Source: Amborella trichopoda
Taxonomy: Eukaryota; Streptophyta; Magnoliopsida; Amborellales; Amborellaceae
Direction of reading: 5' to 3'
Length of the DNA stretch: 64,000 bases
Assembly (NCBI RefSeq): GCF_000471905.2
Contig: NW_006498527.1
Location: 2,810,677-2,874,676 of the forward strand
In this document: in pieces, positions 23,704-34,740 of the stretch
How the letters are laid out: each line of letters opens with the position of its first letter
Numbering within the stretch: the stretch's first letter is position 1
Notes under the pieces: generated by a model
The model's database searches: none
What the model was told of the DNA's origin: nothing
Seen by the model: only the letters and a program-made list of their open reading frames with translations
Made by a program: the position numbers and the translations under genes

Positions 23704-23825
23704 CTTATGACAATCTCTAATTTTGGTAGTTCAGTAGTAGGAGAGAACATGAGATTACTGTTGCCCATTTCACATGCTAACTACTCAAACCCAAGAAACA
23801 TGAACTGAGATAGAATATACCGTAT
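22363..23825. other. Non-coding stretch
   Basis: It holds GA/CT microsatellites at about 23111-23130, 23276-23308 and 23664-23699, with AT-rich DNA between. No gene was recognised. The 103-aa frame at 22384-22695 has no identifiable family. Confidence 0.4.
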
Positions 23826-24440
23826 GCAAGTTTAATACTGATGGAAGTAGAAATGAGGAAGTAGATAAGATTGATGGCTAAGAAGTACCTACAAGATATT
23901 ATTTTTAATGTCTTGGGTCGATAATCTTAGAAAATGGAGAAATTGAGGAAGATGTCGTGTATAGAATTAGAGCTAGGTGGGTGAAGCGCAGATGTGCATC
24001 CGATATTTTATGTGATCGTCGCATACTAATGAAAGTGAAGGGGAAGTTCTACAGAATAATTGTAAGACCAACCATGTTTTATGTGGCATAACCTTAGGCG
24101 GTCTAAAAACAATATACCAGTATACCCATAGATGAGTGCAATTTAGATGATGATGTTGATATGGATGAGTGGCAATATAATAAAATGATATAATTTGGAA
24201 CGAATGCATGCGAAGGAATTTAGCTATGGTTTTAATAAGTGATAAGATGAGGGAAAGTAAATTTAGGTGGTTTGCCCATGTGTGATGAGAGAAAGTAAAC
24301 TTAGGTGGCTTAGGCATGTGCAATGTAAACCTAAAACAACGGTTAGAATGTGTGATTTGGTTCAAATAGAAGACTTTAAAAAGACAAGAGAAGACACAAA
24401 AGTACATGCATAGAAGCCCAACAATCTCGACGTTGATTCT
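23826..24440 (+). mobile_element. RTE-type LINE fragment (reverse transcriptase C-terminus)
   Basis: Read on the plus strand in pieces, the segment matches the end of plant RTE LINE ORF2. A thumb region with 'GEIEEDVVYRIRARWVK' (about 23938-23990) is followed by 'ILCDRRILMKVKGKFYR' and 'IVRPTMFYVA'. The C-terminal 'MRESKFRW' and 'RESKLRWL' (about 24248-24310) are tandemly doubled. Several frame breaks and stops make it a pseudogene, and both ends are missing. Confidence 0.65.
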
Positions 24441-25569
24441 AAAACTATGTTTCTCATCCTCTCCCTAAAACTACCCTTTGGTGAAGTTTCTCCCTCTTTC
24501 ATTGTAAAGCTTCCGTTCTCCAAAACTATGTATATTACTAGGTCATAGTGCTAGCAAGCCCTGTACCTTACTTGCATGTCATGCTCTCTAATCCCACAAA
24601 CAACTTTGAAAATTTAACCATTTAAATAACGGTTAGGGGCCTATACTACCCACTTAATTACTCAAAAAAAAAAAAAATTTAATTTCCCTCTCTCTCCCTA
24701 AACCTCTTTCGTGAAGTCTCTTTCTCATTCTAAAACTCTCTCTCTCTCTTTTTCTCCTCTCTTTTGGGTGAATGCAAGACACAAAAAAAAGTGAGGAATG
24801 CATAAATTTTGAAGAAGGCGAAAAAGAAAAAGTGTGAACCAAGGGAAGGGCATGCCGAGCGGGAACAACAACATTCATTCATATATGGCGTGAAGGAACA
24901 AAGCGTGGTCACAGGTCAGGAATTCAGCAATTATACGGCACTCTTTTCAGAAACTTTGTTCCACATTTCTTGAAACAATTATTATTATAACAAATGTCGG
25001 AAATTGATATTTAAATTATTAAAGGATTGTTTTCAATGAATGCCCACCATAAATCTAACCCCAATGACTTGAACACCACAATCTCTTTTTTGAATTGCAA
25101 TGGTGTTCTTAAGCTCAAAGGTCGTCGTGGTTCAGAATTATCCACTTTTTTTAGCCAATTTCAATATATATATATATATATATATATAGAAAAAATAAGA
25201 GACCACTACTTTTTCACTTCTTTTTAGTTCAAGGAGGTCACAGGAAATTATGCCACTTTTTGTAGCCAGTTTCGAAATATAAAAAATATATATATATATA
25301 TATATATAAGGGAACCACTTCTTTTTAGTACAAGGAGGTGAGCTAATTTTTTTTCATTAAACTTCAAATCAAATGGTTATAGATGTATTTGGGACTGAAC
25401 TCGAAGCCCAACGAAAAATTTCTTGAACTTCAGCCCAAGCCATCCAATTGGTCATCTTAAGATCAGGATTAATTGCGATCTCCTTGTACTCAAAAGAAAT
25501 TGTACAAGCCCATATAAAAAATTAGCATTTTTTATATTCTTGAGAGATATTAGGGGTACTTTGGACTTT

Positions 25570-25835
25570 GGAGACATGCACTTAGAAGAGAGAGAGAGAG
25601 TGAAGTTCCAAATAAGGTTGTAGAGAGAGAGAGGGAGGATAATTTCCAAAGTGGAAACAGGATTGTAGAGAGAGAGGAAATCTCCAAAGTGGAAACAGGA
25701 TTTTAGAGAGAGAGAGAGAGTGGAGAAGTTGGAAATAAGGTTGTAGAGAGAGGAGAATTTCGAAAGTGGAAACAGGATTCTAGAGAGAGAGTGGAGAAGT
25801 TCGAAATAGAGGAGAGAGAGAGAGGAGAGTGAATT
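25570..25835. repeat. GAGA-rich tandem repeat upstream of the PG1beta-like gene
   Basis: Several imperfect units combine a (GA)n run with 'ccaaagtggaaacaggatt' or 'gaagttggaaataaggttg'. The block lies about 390-650 bp upstream of the PG1beta-like ATG, within plausible promoter distance. GA repeats are known binding sites for plant BBR/BPC factors; a regulatory role here is inference. (AT)n arrays lie further upstream at about 25165-25188 and 25285-25308. Confidence 0.55.
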
Positions 25836-26150
25836 GGAGATATGGATCGCAGCCACCAAAAAATGGCCTTGGCCAACCCATTGTGGTGGTGGGGTTACTG
25901 TTAACAAACGTTCTCTCAGTATTATCTATTTTTGACGATCTCTCTCTCACTTCTTTCTCTCTCTCACAAAATAAAGCAAACGCTTTTCTTGCCTCTACTC
26001 ATCCCTGTACCTCTCCCGTTAATGGGGTTTATTTCACCCTCTCTTACTTCACTTTGTACCTTTTTTACGCACATTTTTTCCTTGAACCCCCGCCCTCTCT
26101 CTCTCTATTTATTTGGTGATGCTTCCATTCTCCCAGTGAACTACAAACTT

Positions 26151-26157
26151 TATAAAT
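26151..26157 (+). promoter_or_regulatory. Candidate TATA box of the PG1beta-like gene
   Basis: 'tataaat' lies 69 bp upstream of the ATG at 26220. It is followed by a (CT)n tract (about 26172-26200), where transcription would start and which would form a short pyrimidine-rich 5'UTR. The call rests on position and motif only. Confidence 0.4.
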
Positions 26158-26174
26158 TTTCAGTGAGAAATCAA

Positions 26175-26205
<31 letters not shown>

Positions 26206-26219
26206 GCAGGCCATTCGTA

Positions 26220-29200
26220 ATGGAGAAACAGAAGCGGAAGCAGTCATCTTCTCCACCCATCGTCTTCTTCCTCCTCATCCTCTCCTCCTCTCTGGTAATC
26301 TCTCTCTCTCTCAATTCACAGACACAATCTCACACACCCGCCACATTCCATTCACGACCCCATCTCTCTCTCTCTCTCATCACAACTCAAAATCCCACAG
26401 ACCATAATTCTCTCTAGCACAATTCTCCCTCACCTGTCATTTTTTGCATGATCTCTGTCTCTCTCTCTCTAACATCTCTATCTCTCTCTTCACTTCTCTT
26501 GCAGGTACCAGCTCTTAGCACCACCTCCATTTCTCCGAACCCGCTTTCTCCAAGAGCTTCCGTCAAAAGATACTGGCAGAGCCTCCTCCCCAATTCCCCA
26601 ATCCCCCATTTTTTGCTCGACAAATCCTCCCCCTTAGACCACCTCCACACTGCAATCTTCTCCAATTTCATCGACAAAAACTCTCTCTCCTCCCACCTCT
26701 CATCCTTCTGCCAAACCGCCCACCTCTTCTGCTTCCCCCGCCAGTCCCTAGCATCACACGGACGTACCGACAACTTCGATTTCAAAAAATACACGGAGCG
26801 CAACTTCTCAGACTACGGCACAGGCGCCGTCGGTGGCACTGGCGGCTCCTTCAAGAACTACTCCGACTCGGAAAATGTCGTTGCTCAGACATTTGTCCGA
26901 TACAGTCGTGACGCCACCGGGCACGGCGATTCTTTTGCCCACTACTCCCCTGACACTAATGTGTTCGATGGGTCTTTCTCTGGCTATGGATCCGGTTCGG
27001 TGGGTAAGTCGAGCGAGTTCGTGAATTATGCCGGCGATGCAAATGTGCCGGAGCTCAGGTTCAATGTTTATAGCTCGGACTCGACGGGTCGAGAGCAGAG
27101 GTTTGCTAGTTACTCTGATAACGCCAATGCGGGTGATCAGGGCTTCAAGAGTTATGGGAAGAGGGGTAACGGGGTGCCGAGTTCGTTTACGAGTTACGGT
27201 AAGGACTCGAATGTGATGGGGTCGACTTTCGTGGCGTATGGCGAGTCTGGGAACGGGGCGAATGACTCGTTCGTAAGTTATGCCGAGTCAGGGAATGTGC
27301 CGCAGAATAATTTTAGGTAACGCCAAAGTGTTTTTTTTAACCTAAAAAATATTCTTCTTTTCTTTTTATTTATTAGGTAGAGGGGCCATTCTCTTTCTAG
27401 AAGGTTTATGTGGTGTGCTGTAGATTTCAGGTTTCTACAGTGTGCTACTACTTCCTCAGCAGTTTGCATGCGAAGGATGATTGACGTGTGCTGGTCATCT
27501 GTTCAAAACCTCACTGTTTTGATGGGCATTGGCCAAGGGTCCATGAGCCTCAGATGCCTTTAGTTGGCAAGGGACGGCTGAGAAAGTGCTAGCACACTGT
27601 GTGTTGAAAAATCATCATTTCCATTAAAAACTTGGTAACTCCTTATATCTGTATGGTAAAGGGGCCATCTTCAAAGAAAAATTTTCAAATTTTGTCAAGT
27701 TCTTAATTTGATGACTAAATGTGATTGCGACCTATTTACCAAAGATCCATAGTGTTGTAGCGCAGATGTTGAGTGCTTTACATTGAGCTTACTTTGCTCC
27801 CACTTGAATACCGTATGCATTACTCCCTTTGGTAAAAGACTTGACTTCTTAATGTTTTCAAAAGATAAAAAAAAGAAGAAAAAGCTGTGGTTCTAAACAA
27901 TCAAAGTAAGGCGCACCTGAAATGACATTGTAAAGTGTTATTTCAATATTGAAAACTTTTGTGATAATCTGAAAATTTATTTTTATCTCTAATTATAAAA
28001 CTCAAAGGTTGAAAAATAATGTAGATCGAGCAGATCTATGAATACTTTAATAATCTTGAAAATTGACATTTTAAAAAATGCATTACAAGATGCACTATTT
28101 TCAAGATTTGAATTCCATTCGTTTTAATGTTCATACATCTTAAAGTCGAGATGATCGATTTGAGGATTTTTCAGCATCGAAACAACCTCTTCTAGTGAAC
28201 TTTTGAGTTGCGCCTTAATTTGATTGTTTAGAGCCTCACCCTTATATGAACTTTATCCTTATTATTTTCAAGCACACAAAAAGTGCGAATTGAAATAAAA
28301 AAATTATCAAGAAGGTTGCATCTCCAAAATTTGGTGTCCTTAAAAGTGCTCATGGATTGGGTTTTAGATGACAGTATACTATTGTGTAAACGACAAGTCT
28401 TTTGGCGTAGTGCTTTTTCTTTTTTGTTTTTTTTTTTTTTTTTTTTTTGAGTTTTTTTAGTACTTAGTGCTCCCCCTTCAAATTTTAGTTGGTTTCTATT
28501 TGATCTTGAGATATTATTTTTTGAAAGCCAATAGAAAGATAGAGAGTGTGATTGGGAAACGTTTGGATCACATTGTATATAACTCCCTTGGTTGAAAGAG
28601 ACATTTGGAGAACATTTTTTAAATGAATTCGTTGGATCAAAGTAAGAAGTTATTTGAAACAAACAAGCAAACAAAAAATGGATTTTGAGTTCCTCACCAC
28701 TTTAGATCTTACCCTTTGAAAATTGAATGTTCCTTCTCAATTTAGGACCCTATCTTTTCAAGCGCATAGAAAATACATGCCATTGGGAAAAATTCTTTTC
28801 TGAGGTTTGTCTCTACACTTTAGAGGTTACATCCCAAAATTTGGAGACCAAAAGATTTTAATAACCTGAGTTTTATCTGAGGGAGCAAGCAGTTAGTATG
28901 GTCTCACAGAAGTAACATATCTTTTGGCACAAGGGAGTAAATGCACATTATGCTTTCCATGGGAGCATGAAATCTTTTGGCTCTATAAATTTTACTAACT
29001 CCACCGAAATCTCGTATGAATTTTACTGCCACCATGGTTTTTGCTGTTCCACCTAAACCACGATGCAAATGTCGTTTTATGCCATAAACAATTATCTGGA
29101 AAAATCGGCGATTTTTTTCATTAAATTACAGGAGCTACGGCGACTCCGGAAATGGCGCAATCGAGTCATTTATAAAATACCGTGACTCGGCCAACGTAGG

Positions 29201-30329
29201 TGACGATACGTTCCAATCCTACGGAAAGGGCTCGAACTCGGGATCGGCGAGTTTTTCGAACTATGGAAAATCGTTCAACGAAGGCAGCGATTTATTCAAA
29301 GGCTACGGCGAAGGAGCCAACGCCCAGACCGTTAATTTCAAAGGCTACGCCGGAGACAACACCACCTTCAAAGACTACGTCAAAAAGAGCGCTACCATCA
29401 CCTTTTCCCAATATACCAATTCCACCCCCTCGGAAAGCAGTGCCGGCTCCCCACAAACCAGTAAATGGGCGGTTGAGCCCGGTAAATTCTTTCGCCAAAA
29501 GTTGCTGACGCGCGGCGCGATCCTGCCGATGCCCGATATCCGGGACTCGATGCCAAGCCGGTCATTTCTACCGAGATCGATCGCGGAAAAATTACCCTTC
29601 TCAACCGAGTCATTGCCGAGACTCGCTGCAGTATTCAGCACGGTCGAAGACTCGGGGATGGGCAAGGTGTTGAGGAAAACCCTAAAAGAGTGTGAGAGAG
29701 AGCCGAGCAAAGGGGAGAGGAGGAAGTGTGTGACCTCAATTGAGGGAATGATGGATTTTGCGGTATCTATTTTGGGAAAGAAAGCGTCATTGAAGGCGAC
29801 GGAATCCGTCAATGGATGGGGGAGAGAGGTGGAATTGGGGGAGGTCAGAGACCTCAACGTGACGGAAGCCGTTTCGTGCCATCAAAGTTTGTTTCCTTAT
29901 TTGGTATACTACTGCCACGCCGTGCCGGTCGTAAGGGTCTACGAGGCCGAAATATTGGAGAAGAGAGAGAAAGTGGGGGAGGGTAGTGAGAGAAAGCTAG
30001 GGAAGGTAGTGAAGAGAGAGAAAGTGGGGGAGGGTAGAGAGAGAAAGCTAGGGAAGGTGGTGAAGAGAGAGAAAGTGGGGTTGGGGGAGGGTAGTGAGAG
30101 GAAGCTAGGGAACGTGGTGAAGAGAGAGAAAGTGGGGTTGGGGAAGAGAGAGAAAGAGGGAGGAAAGAAGAGAGAGAGGATAAATAAGGGGGTGGCAATA
30201 TGTCATTTGAATACAAAGGAGTGGGGGCCAAATCATGGGGCTTTCATTGCTTTGGGCCCAGGACCCGGAAAGATAGAGGTGTGCCATTGGATATTTGAAA
30301 ATGATATGATTTGGGTGCCTTCAAATTAA
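26220..30329 (+). CDS. PG1beta: Polygalacturonase-1 beta-subunit-like protein (FxxY repeats + BURP domain)
   Basis: Exons 26220-26294, 26505-27316 and 29132-30329 join in frame (2085 nt, 694 aa) through GT-AG introns. Residues 1 to about 28 form a signal peptide with core 'IVFFLLILSSSL'. A short Cys-containing pro-region follows. Residues 118 to about 390 carry 21 FxxY motifs at roughly 14-residue spacing (FKKY ... FSQY). The BURP domain spans about 415-694, with 'FFRQKLLTRGAILPMPDI' at its start and four CH pairs at 545/546, 557/558, 653/654 and 680/681. Relatives such as tomato PG1beta (about 630 aa) act in the cell wall, bind polygalacturonase and modulate pectin breakdown. The CH2-CH3 spacing is 94 residues where 23-27 is normal, because of a tandem-repeat insertion (see separate entry). 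The second intron interrupts the 14th FxxY motif (FR|SY) and contains a MITE. The frame is otherwise intact. Confidence 0.9.
27317..29131 (+). other. Second intron of the PG1beta-like gene (1815 bp)
   Basis: Donor 'ttttag/gtaacg' and acceptor 'attacag/gagc'; the phase-2 junction rebuilds Arg296. As far as I know, family members usually have only the short first intron near the signal peptide, so this looks like a lineage-specific gain or retention. It contains MITE copy D and a poly-T tract near 28428-28448. Confidence 0.7.
27884..28258. mobile_element. MITE family 1, copy D (in PG1beta-like intron 2)
   Basis: About 375 bp of the 'gagcctc' end-type. The left end is 'ggttctaaacaatcaaag' and the right end 'tttgattgtttagagcctca'. 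Internal landmarks are 'gcattacaagatgcactatt' and 'gagatgatcgatttgaggat'. It lies wholly inside the intron and leaves both splice sites untouched. Confidence 0.75.
29961..30179 (+). repeat. In-frame 51-bp tandem repeat inside the BURP domain
   Basis: Units start at 29961, 30012, 30063 (57 bp, two extra codons) and 30120 (partial, grading into GA-rich DNA). They encode 'KREKVGEGSERKLGKVV' and variants, about residues 573-645. All unit lengths are multiples of three, so the downstream BURP sequence 'INKGVAICH' stays in frame. Comparison with the normal family sequence in this loop (about 25 residues between CH2 and CH3) implies a net gain of about 68 residues. The insert is strongly basic, with no hydrophobic core, and is probably disordered. 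Confidence 0.85.
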
Positions 30330-30382
30330 GGTGGGGTTTTAGGTATTTGACTAGGTTTCATCAATGTGTGTTATATGATCTA

Positions 30383-30451
30383 AGAGAGAGAGAGAGAGAG
30401 AGAGATATGATCTAGAGAGAGAGAGAGAGATATATGATCTAGAGAGAGAAA
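30383..30451. repeat. GA-rich microsatellite in the presumed 3'UTR
   Basis: Three (GA)n runs are separated by 'tatgatcta', starting about 55 bp after the PG1beta-like stop codon. 'aataat' at about 30514 is a possible polyadenylation signal. Beyond this, 30460-31359 shows no identifiable feature. Confidence 0.45.
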
Positions 30452-31359
30452 GAGAGGATTGATGATCTCTTGGCTTGGAGCAAGGAAAGATGGAGGGCTT
30501 TTCTCTTTTGGGTAAATAATAGTGTTTGGTTTAAGAGGAAAGGGTTTGTTTGCTTTTTGGTTTATCTTTTCCTCATCACGTAAACACTGTTATATCTTCC
30601 TTTTTCATGTATGTTTCGAGAAGGCTTCTTTTGTGTGCTTTGACAACTTCCACGAGAAAGGCTGTCTTTATTTTGCCCAAAGGTTATCTGCTCCTGCGGG
30701 AACATATCTTTTATGTCCTCCACGCGTAAATTCCTGTCTTGAGTACTTTTCGGACCCTAAGTTTTGGAGATGAGAACTGACTTTTATGACCCAATAACCA
30801 ATATTAAAACAAAAAAATTATATGCATTTTATATCTTCTCTATCAACAATCCGAACTTTATCTTATTTGGGATTGGCCACGCGAATTCTGATATGTTGCT
30901 CCGCTCTATTAATGGTGGTATTTTCGTTCAAATTATAAGTCACTGTATCTTTTCTGCACGAATTATGTTATGTTATTTCCCTCTATTAAGGGTGATATCC
31001 TCGCTCAAACCCTAAATCACTGTATCTTTTCTTAGTTCTTCCATCTATTTCTAAAAAAAAATATGATGCCTTAAACTTGAGCTTAGACTTAAAAATTGAA
31101 CACGTGGATCAAATTATTCAGAAGCAAGAAATTCATCAAACCACATTGGAAACATAAAGCATTTAACATCTGATCCATTCATCAAATCACATTAAAATAT
31201 GGTCCTGAAAGTTTTGACTAATTCATGCTTAAGGTGGTGTCCTTCCAAAATCTGTTTTAGCGATGGATTTTTGGATCTGAAATTATGTAAGTCGTTATTT
31301 TCAACCACCAAGATAATGAACATGGAAAACAAATGGGAATTTAGAACTTAAAAATAGAT

Positions 31360-31743
31360 TATTGCTGTCTCTTGTGGGGAGGTAACGGCTAATGAAGCAG
31401 AATTGGCTGCGTTAGAGTATGGAGTTCAAATTGTGAGTTAAAAGAATATCAAAATGCCATATATAGTTGAAGGGAACTCTCCGAATGTGATAAATTGGTG
31501 CAATAAGATATCCAGACCACCGTGGAGCTTGAGGAGGAAATGGCTAAATATTATGGATATGTGTAAAGGTTCTCCAAATAGCATTTCAGCATGTGTATAG
31601 GGAGGCTAATGACATTGCCGATGGATTGGCAAAACGAGGGGTGTCTCTGCAGAATTTGTTCATTTCGGATATTTTCCCTTTCTGATTGGATGTAACCTTT
31701 GACTAATTAATAAAACTTTAGTAGCTTTGTCAAAAAAAAAAAA
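31360..31743 (+). mobile_element. 5'-truncated L1-type LINE (RNase H end) with poly(A)
   Basis: The plus strand encodes pieces of a plant LINE RNase H-like domain: 'EVTANEAELAALEYGVQI', then 'PYIVEGNSPNVINWCNKI', then 'VYREANDIADGLAKRGVSL' and a C-terminal stop near 31683. A short 3'UTR and a poly(A) run at 31730-31743 follow. At least one stop and one frame change interrupt it, so it is a dead copy. The 5' end is missing, as usual for LINE insertions. Confidence 0.7.
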
Positions 31744-32093
31744 AATTGCATGAGAACTAAATTAAGGGTGAAAAAATGATAAAAAAGTATAGCTCCTAGT
31801 CATATATTTTTAAGAAATTTCCTAGTCATATGTTTTTAGGAAATTAAATTTATATTTTTCAGATTCATGGTTACGAGTTTAAAAATGTTAAATATAGATC
31901 TAAAATCCATCTTAGAGAAGGATTTGGGAAGGGACAGCACATCAATAGGGTGAGTCAGCTATCCATCCAAATATTAATTATTCTACGCATGATTATGTTT
32001 GTTTTTTTTCATAGTCATGATTGTGCACTTTTATGGCCTTTTTTAAACTTAAATTAGAAAATGGTTGAGCTGTTAAATACTAGTGTTTTGATA

Positions 32094-32869
32094 AGGGGTA
32101 TGGTTTGTATATGGCATCAACTTTAACAATTAAAGGAAGGCAAACCTCCAGGATCTTGCTGAAGGGTGCGCTTTGTATAGAGCTGAGGCTCTAAACAATC
32201 AAAATAAAGCATAGCTTCAAATAGTGTTGAGAAATATGGTTTCAATATTAGAAATCTTTGTGATAGCCTTAAAATATATTTTTATTTCAAATTATAAAAT
32301 GTAAAGCTTAAAAAATAGTTCAGATCAAGCAATGAAAACTTGAAAATCTTAAAAACTGACGATCCAAAAATGCATTACAAGATGCACTATTTTTACACTT
32401 GAAATCCCATTTTTTCTCATGTCCATGCATTTTGATTTCGAGATGATCAATTTGAAGATATTTGGACATCAAAACAACCTCTTCTAATGAAATTTTTGAT
32501 GTGCACTCTAATTTGATTGTTTAGAGCCTCGGCTCTATATAAAATTTTTCCCTTGCTAAAAGATGCAATTCTAGTACGAAAATCTTACAATGGCCTAAAA
32601 ATCTATTTCTTGAAATTTAAAGCTCCAAAAATTATATCGATTGTTCTTATCGATAAATAATTAAAAATTTTAAAATAGACAGTGCAAATAATATATTACA
32701 AGATACAAAACTTTTAAGACTTGAAATCTTCGTTGTTTTGTATATCCATACATCTCAAGGATGAGACGATAAATATAGGGTGATTTGGCATTGGAGCAAC
32801 ATTTTTGTTTGGATTTTAGGTGTACCTTATTTCTATAGTATAAGGTCACCTTATTTAAACTTTACCCTT
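32094..32869. mobile_element. MITE family 1, copy E2 (host of copy E)
   Basis: The left part is 32094-32163 (gtatggtttgtatatggcat...). The right part, 32552-32869, ends in 'taaggtcaccttatttaaac'. They are separated by copy E. The element is of the 'aggttgcaacc' end-type. Confidence 0.7.
32164..32551. mobile_element. MITE family 1, copy E, with target duplication
   Basis: 388 bp of the 'gagcctc' end-type. Its inverted ends share 'tatagagc(t/c)gaggctctaaacaatcaaa' as an inner core. Flanks 'cttgctgaa' (32155-32163) and 'cttgctaaa' (32552-32560) form a 9-bp target duplication with one mismatch. This is the best evidence for the family's mode of insertion. Confidence 0.8.
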
Positions 32870-34119
32870 CAATAAATTTCCTATTTAGAAACTAAATATC
32901 CTGACTTTTTTCTTGAGAATACTCATCTAATCATTCTATAGTGCATCTCCAAATTTCATAAAGTCTTCCAAGTATGTCGTTTGCCCGAACACGCACATGG
33001 ACAGTGTGTTCCCCGCGGGAATACTATACTCTCTCATCGTTAGTATGGCTAGGCCAGAGGAGATTTATTTTTCTTGTACTTCTCTTTTCATGAAAGACTC
33101 TCTCTTTCATTCTCATAGATAAAACCGTGTTAAGTCTCCTTTTCTTCACCCACAGGCAATACAGGTCAAGAGAAGGAAAGAGAGCTCACTCTTTTGATTG
33201 ATATTATCCGGATCACACCTTTCTTTTTGTCCTTCTTTAAATTTGTTATTGACTTTCACTTTTTGTATTGATGAAAGAAAGGGCAGTTTTCTTCTTAAAT
33301 CATCATGGAAACTCTATCAAATCTTGCTTTTCTCTTCCCTAGATATGGTTTAATCCCTTTAGTTTATTCTTTGCTTTGGATCTTAGAAGGGGTATATATA
33401 GCCTTTCCTTTCTCCCTCATTAGGGCTGGCAATGGGCCGGGCAGCCCGGCCTATTGTAAGTAGTGCCTCGGCTACAAAAGAGGGACAGGTTGCTGACTTA
33501 GTTCAACCTAGCCTGACTCTCTTTTTTTTTTTATAGATTAATTTTTTTATTTTATTTTTAACCCTACACGACCTACCGGCGTTGGCCGTTGGCCGTGTAG
33601 GACCGGGGCGTAGGCTGTCCCAGGTCGTTGACGCCCCTTATTATTCAAGCATTGAATTGGAAGAGACAGCAAGAAAAGCAAAACAACATTATGTCTCAAT
33701 GGATAAGCATCATTCATCATCTACCCCACACCAGCCCCAACTATCAAATACCACAATTCTAGAGAGAAAGCATGTCTTTCTCAAGGAAATCATTATATTC
33801 TCAAAGGGTAGAGTGAGAAACATGAGGCATGTGAAAATTTTTGGCCATGATACTTATTATCACCATTCTGACCGTAAGGAGAGAAACATGATCATGTCTT
33901 ACTCATGCCTTAAGCATGAGAATGAGAAATATTGTCATGTGTTTTTTTAACTCAATATACTCTATCTTGTCTTGCCAGGTGATATCACTATACTCCAACA
34001 CTTGAACGTCATCAACTAATTGCTCTCTTAGAATAATTTAAAAATGAGGTTGCGGCTAGTTCGATAGAAAAAAAAATTTTAGGTAATTTAGTAGGGAAGA
34101 CAGCCCGTATCCGTTTTTC
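32870..34119. other. Non-coding stretch
   Basis: AT-rich DNA with a hAT-MITE-like left end at about 33423 (agggctggcaatgggccggg) followed by a GC-rich patch to about 33620. The 122-aa frame at 33582-33950 is not recognised and begins in that patch. Confidence 0.35.
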
Positions 34120-34740
34120 TATAGGGTTCTTGTGAACCCCTCATCTTGCAGAACTGGCAATCCCAAATACCGAGATCGTGTACTCAAGTGGCTAAAAACG
34201 AAGTAGATGAATACAACTATAAATCGAGTACGAGAAATAAAGTATACTACAACAGCACACGATTTACGTGGTTCATCCCGTAGGGCTACATCCACGGCCT
34301 CGACAACTAGAAATCCACTATCACAATAAAAGTTATAGTTTTGGGTTACAAGATATAATATTTATCTCTAAATATCGATAAAAGACCATCCTTGATCTTC
34401 CTTTCTAAACCCGCTCTTCAGACCGAGCAATACCGTCGATCAACATCCTCTTTTCCACCGTAATACCGCTACCGGAACGATAACATTGAAAACAATATAG
34501 AGATTTTCTTTTTCGAGAAGTGGAAGTTAACCAACTCAAAACTCATGAGAATATCGTTCCTCTCTCAAAGGTCATGTCTCTCTTAAAGACCCATCTTCAT
34601 ATTGAATATTCATTCCCATAACCCCCAAGGGGTAACACTCAAATGGGGTATTATGTCCTTTTTCACTTTCTTATAAAGATATCACTTCCTTTTCCATAAT
34701 ACCTTAATCTTTAGAAGATTTTCAAATAAATTAGGAGTAG
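34120..34740. mobile_element. Possible solo LTR or LTR fragment
   Basis: It contains 'gatttacgtggttc' followed by 'ctacatccacgg' (34261-34298), a pair of phrases recurrent in plant LTR-retrotransposon termini. No internal domains or second copy are in the window. The boundaries are approximate and the element looks decayed. Confidence 0.35.

Noticed and set aside
25452-25907. 151-codon minus frame rich in Ser/Leu
   Set aside because: Produced by the GA/CT repeats; low complexity only.
26414-26803. 129-codon minus frame opposite PG1beta-like exon 2
   Set aside because: Antisense shadow; no recognisable domain.
29375-29857. 160-codon open frame on the minus strand opposite PG1beta-like exon 3
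   Set aside because: Antisense shadow of a GC-richer coding exon; the sense frame has clear BURP homology.
33582-33950. 122-codon plus frame
   Set aside because: Begins in a GC-rich MITE-like patch; nothing recognised, so not called as a gene.
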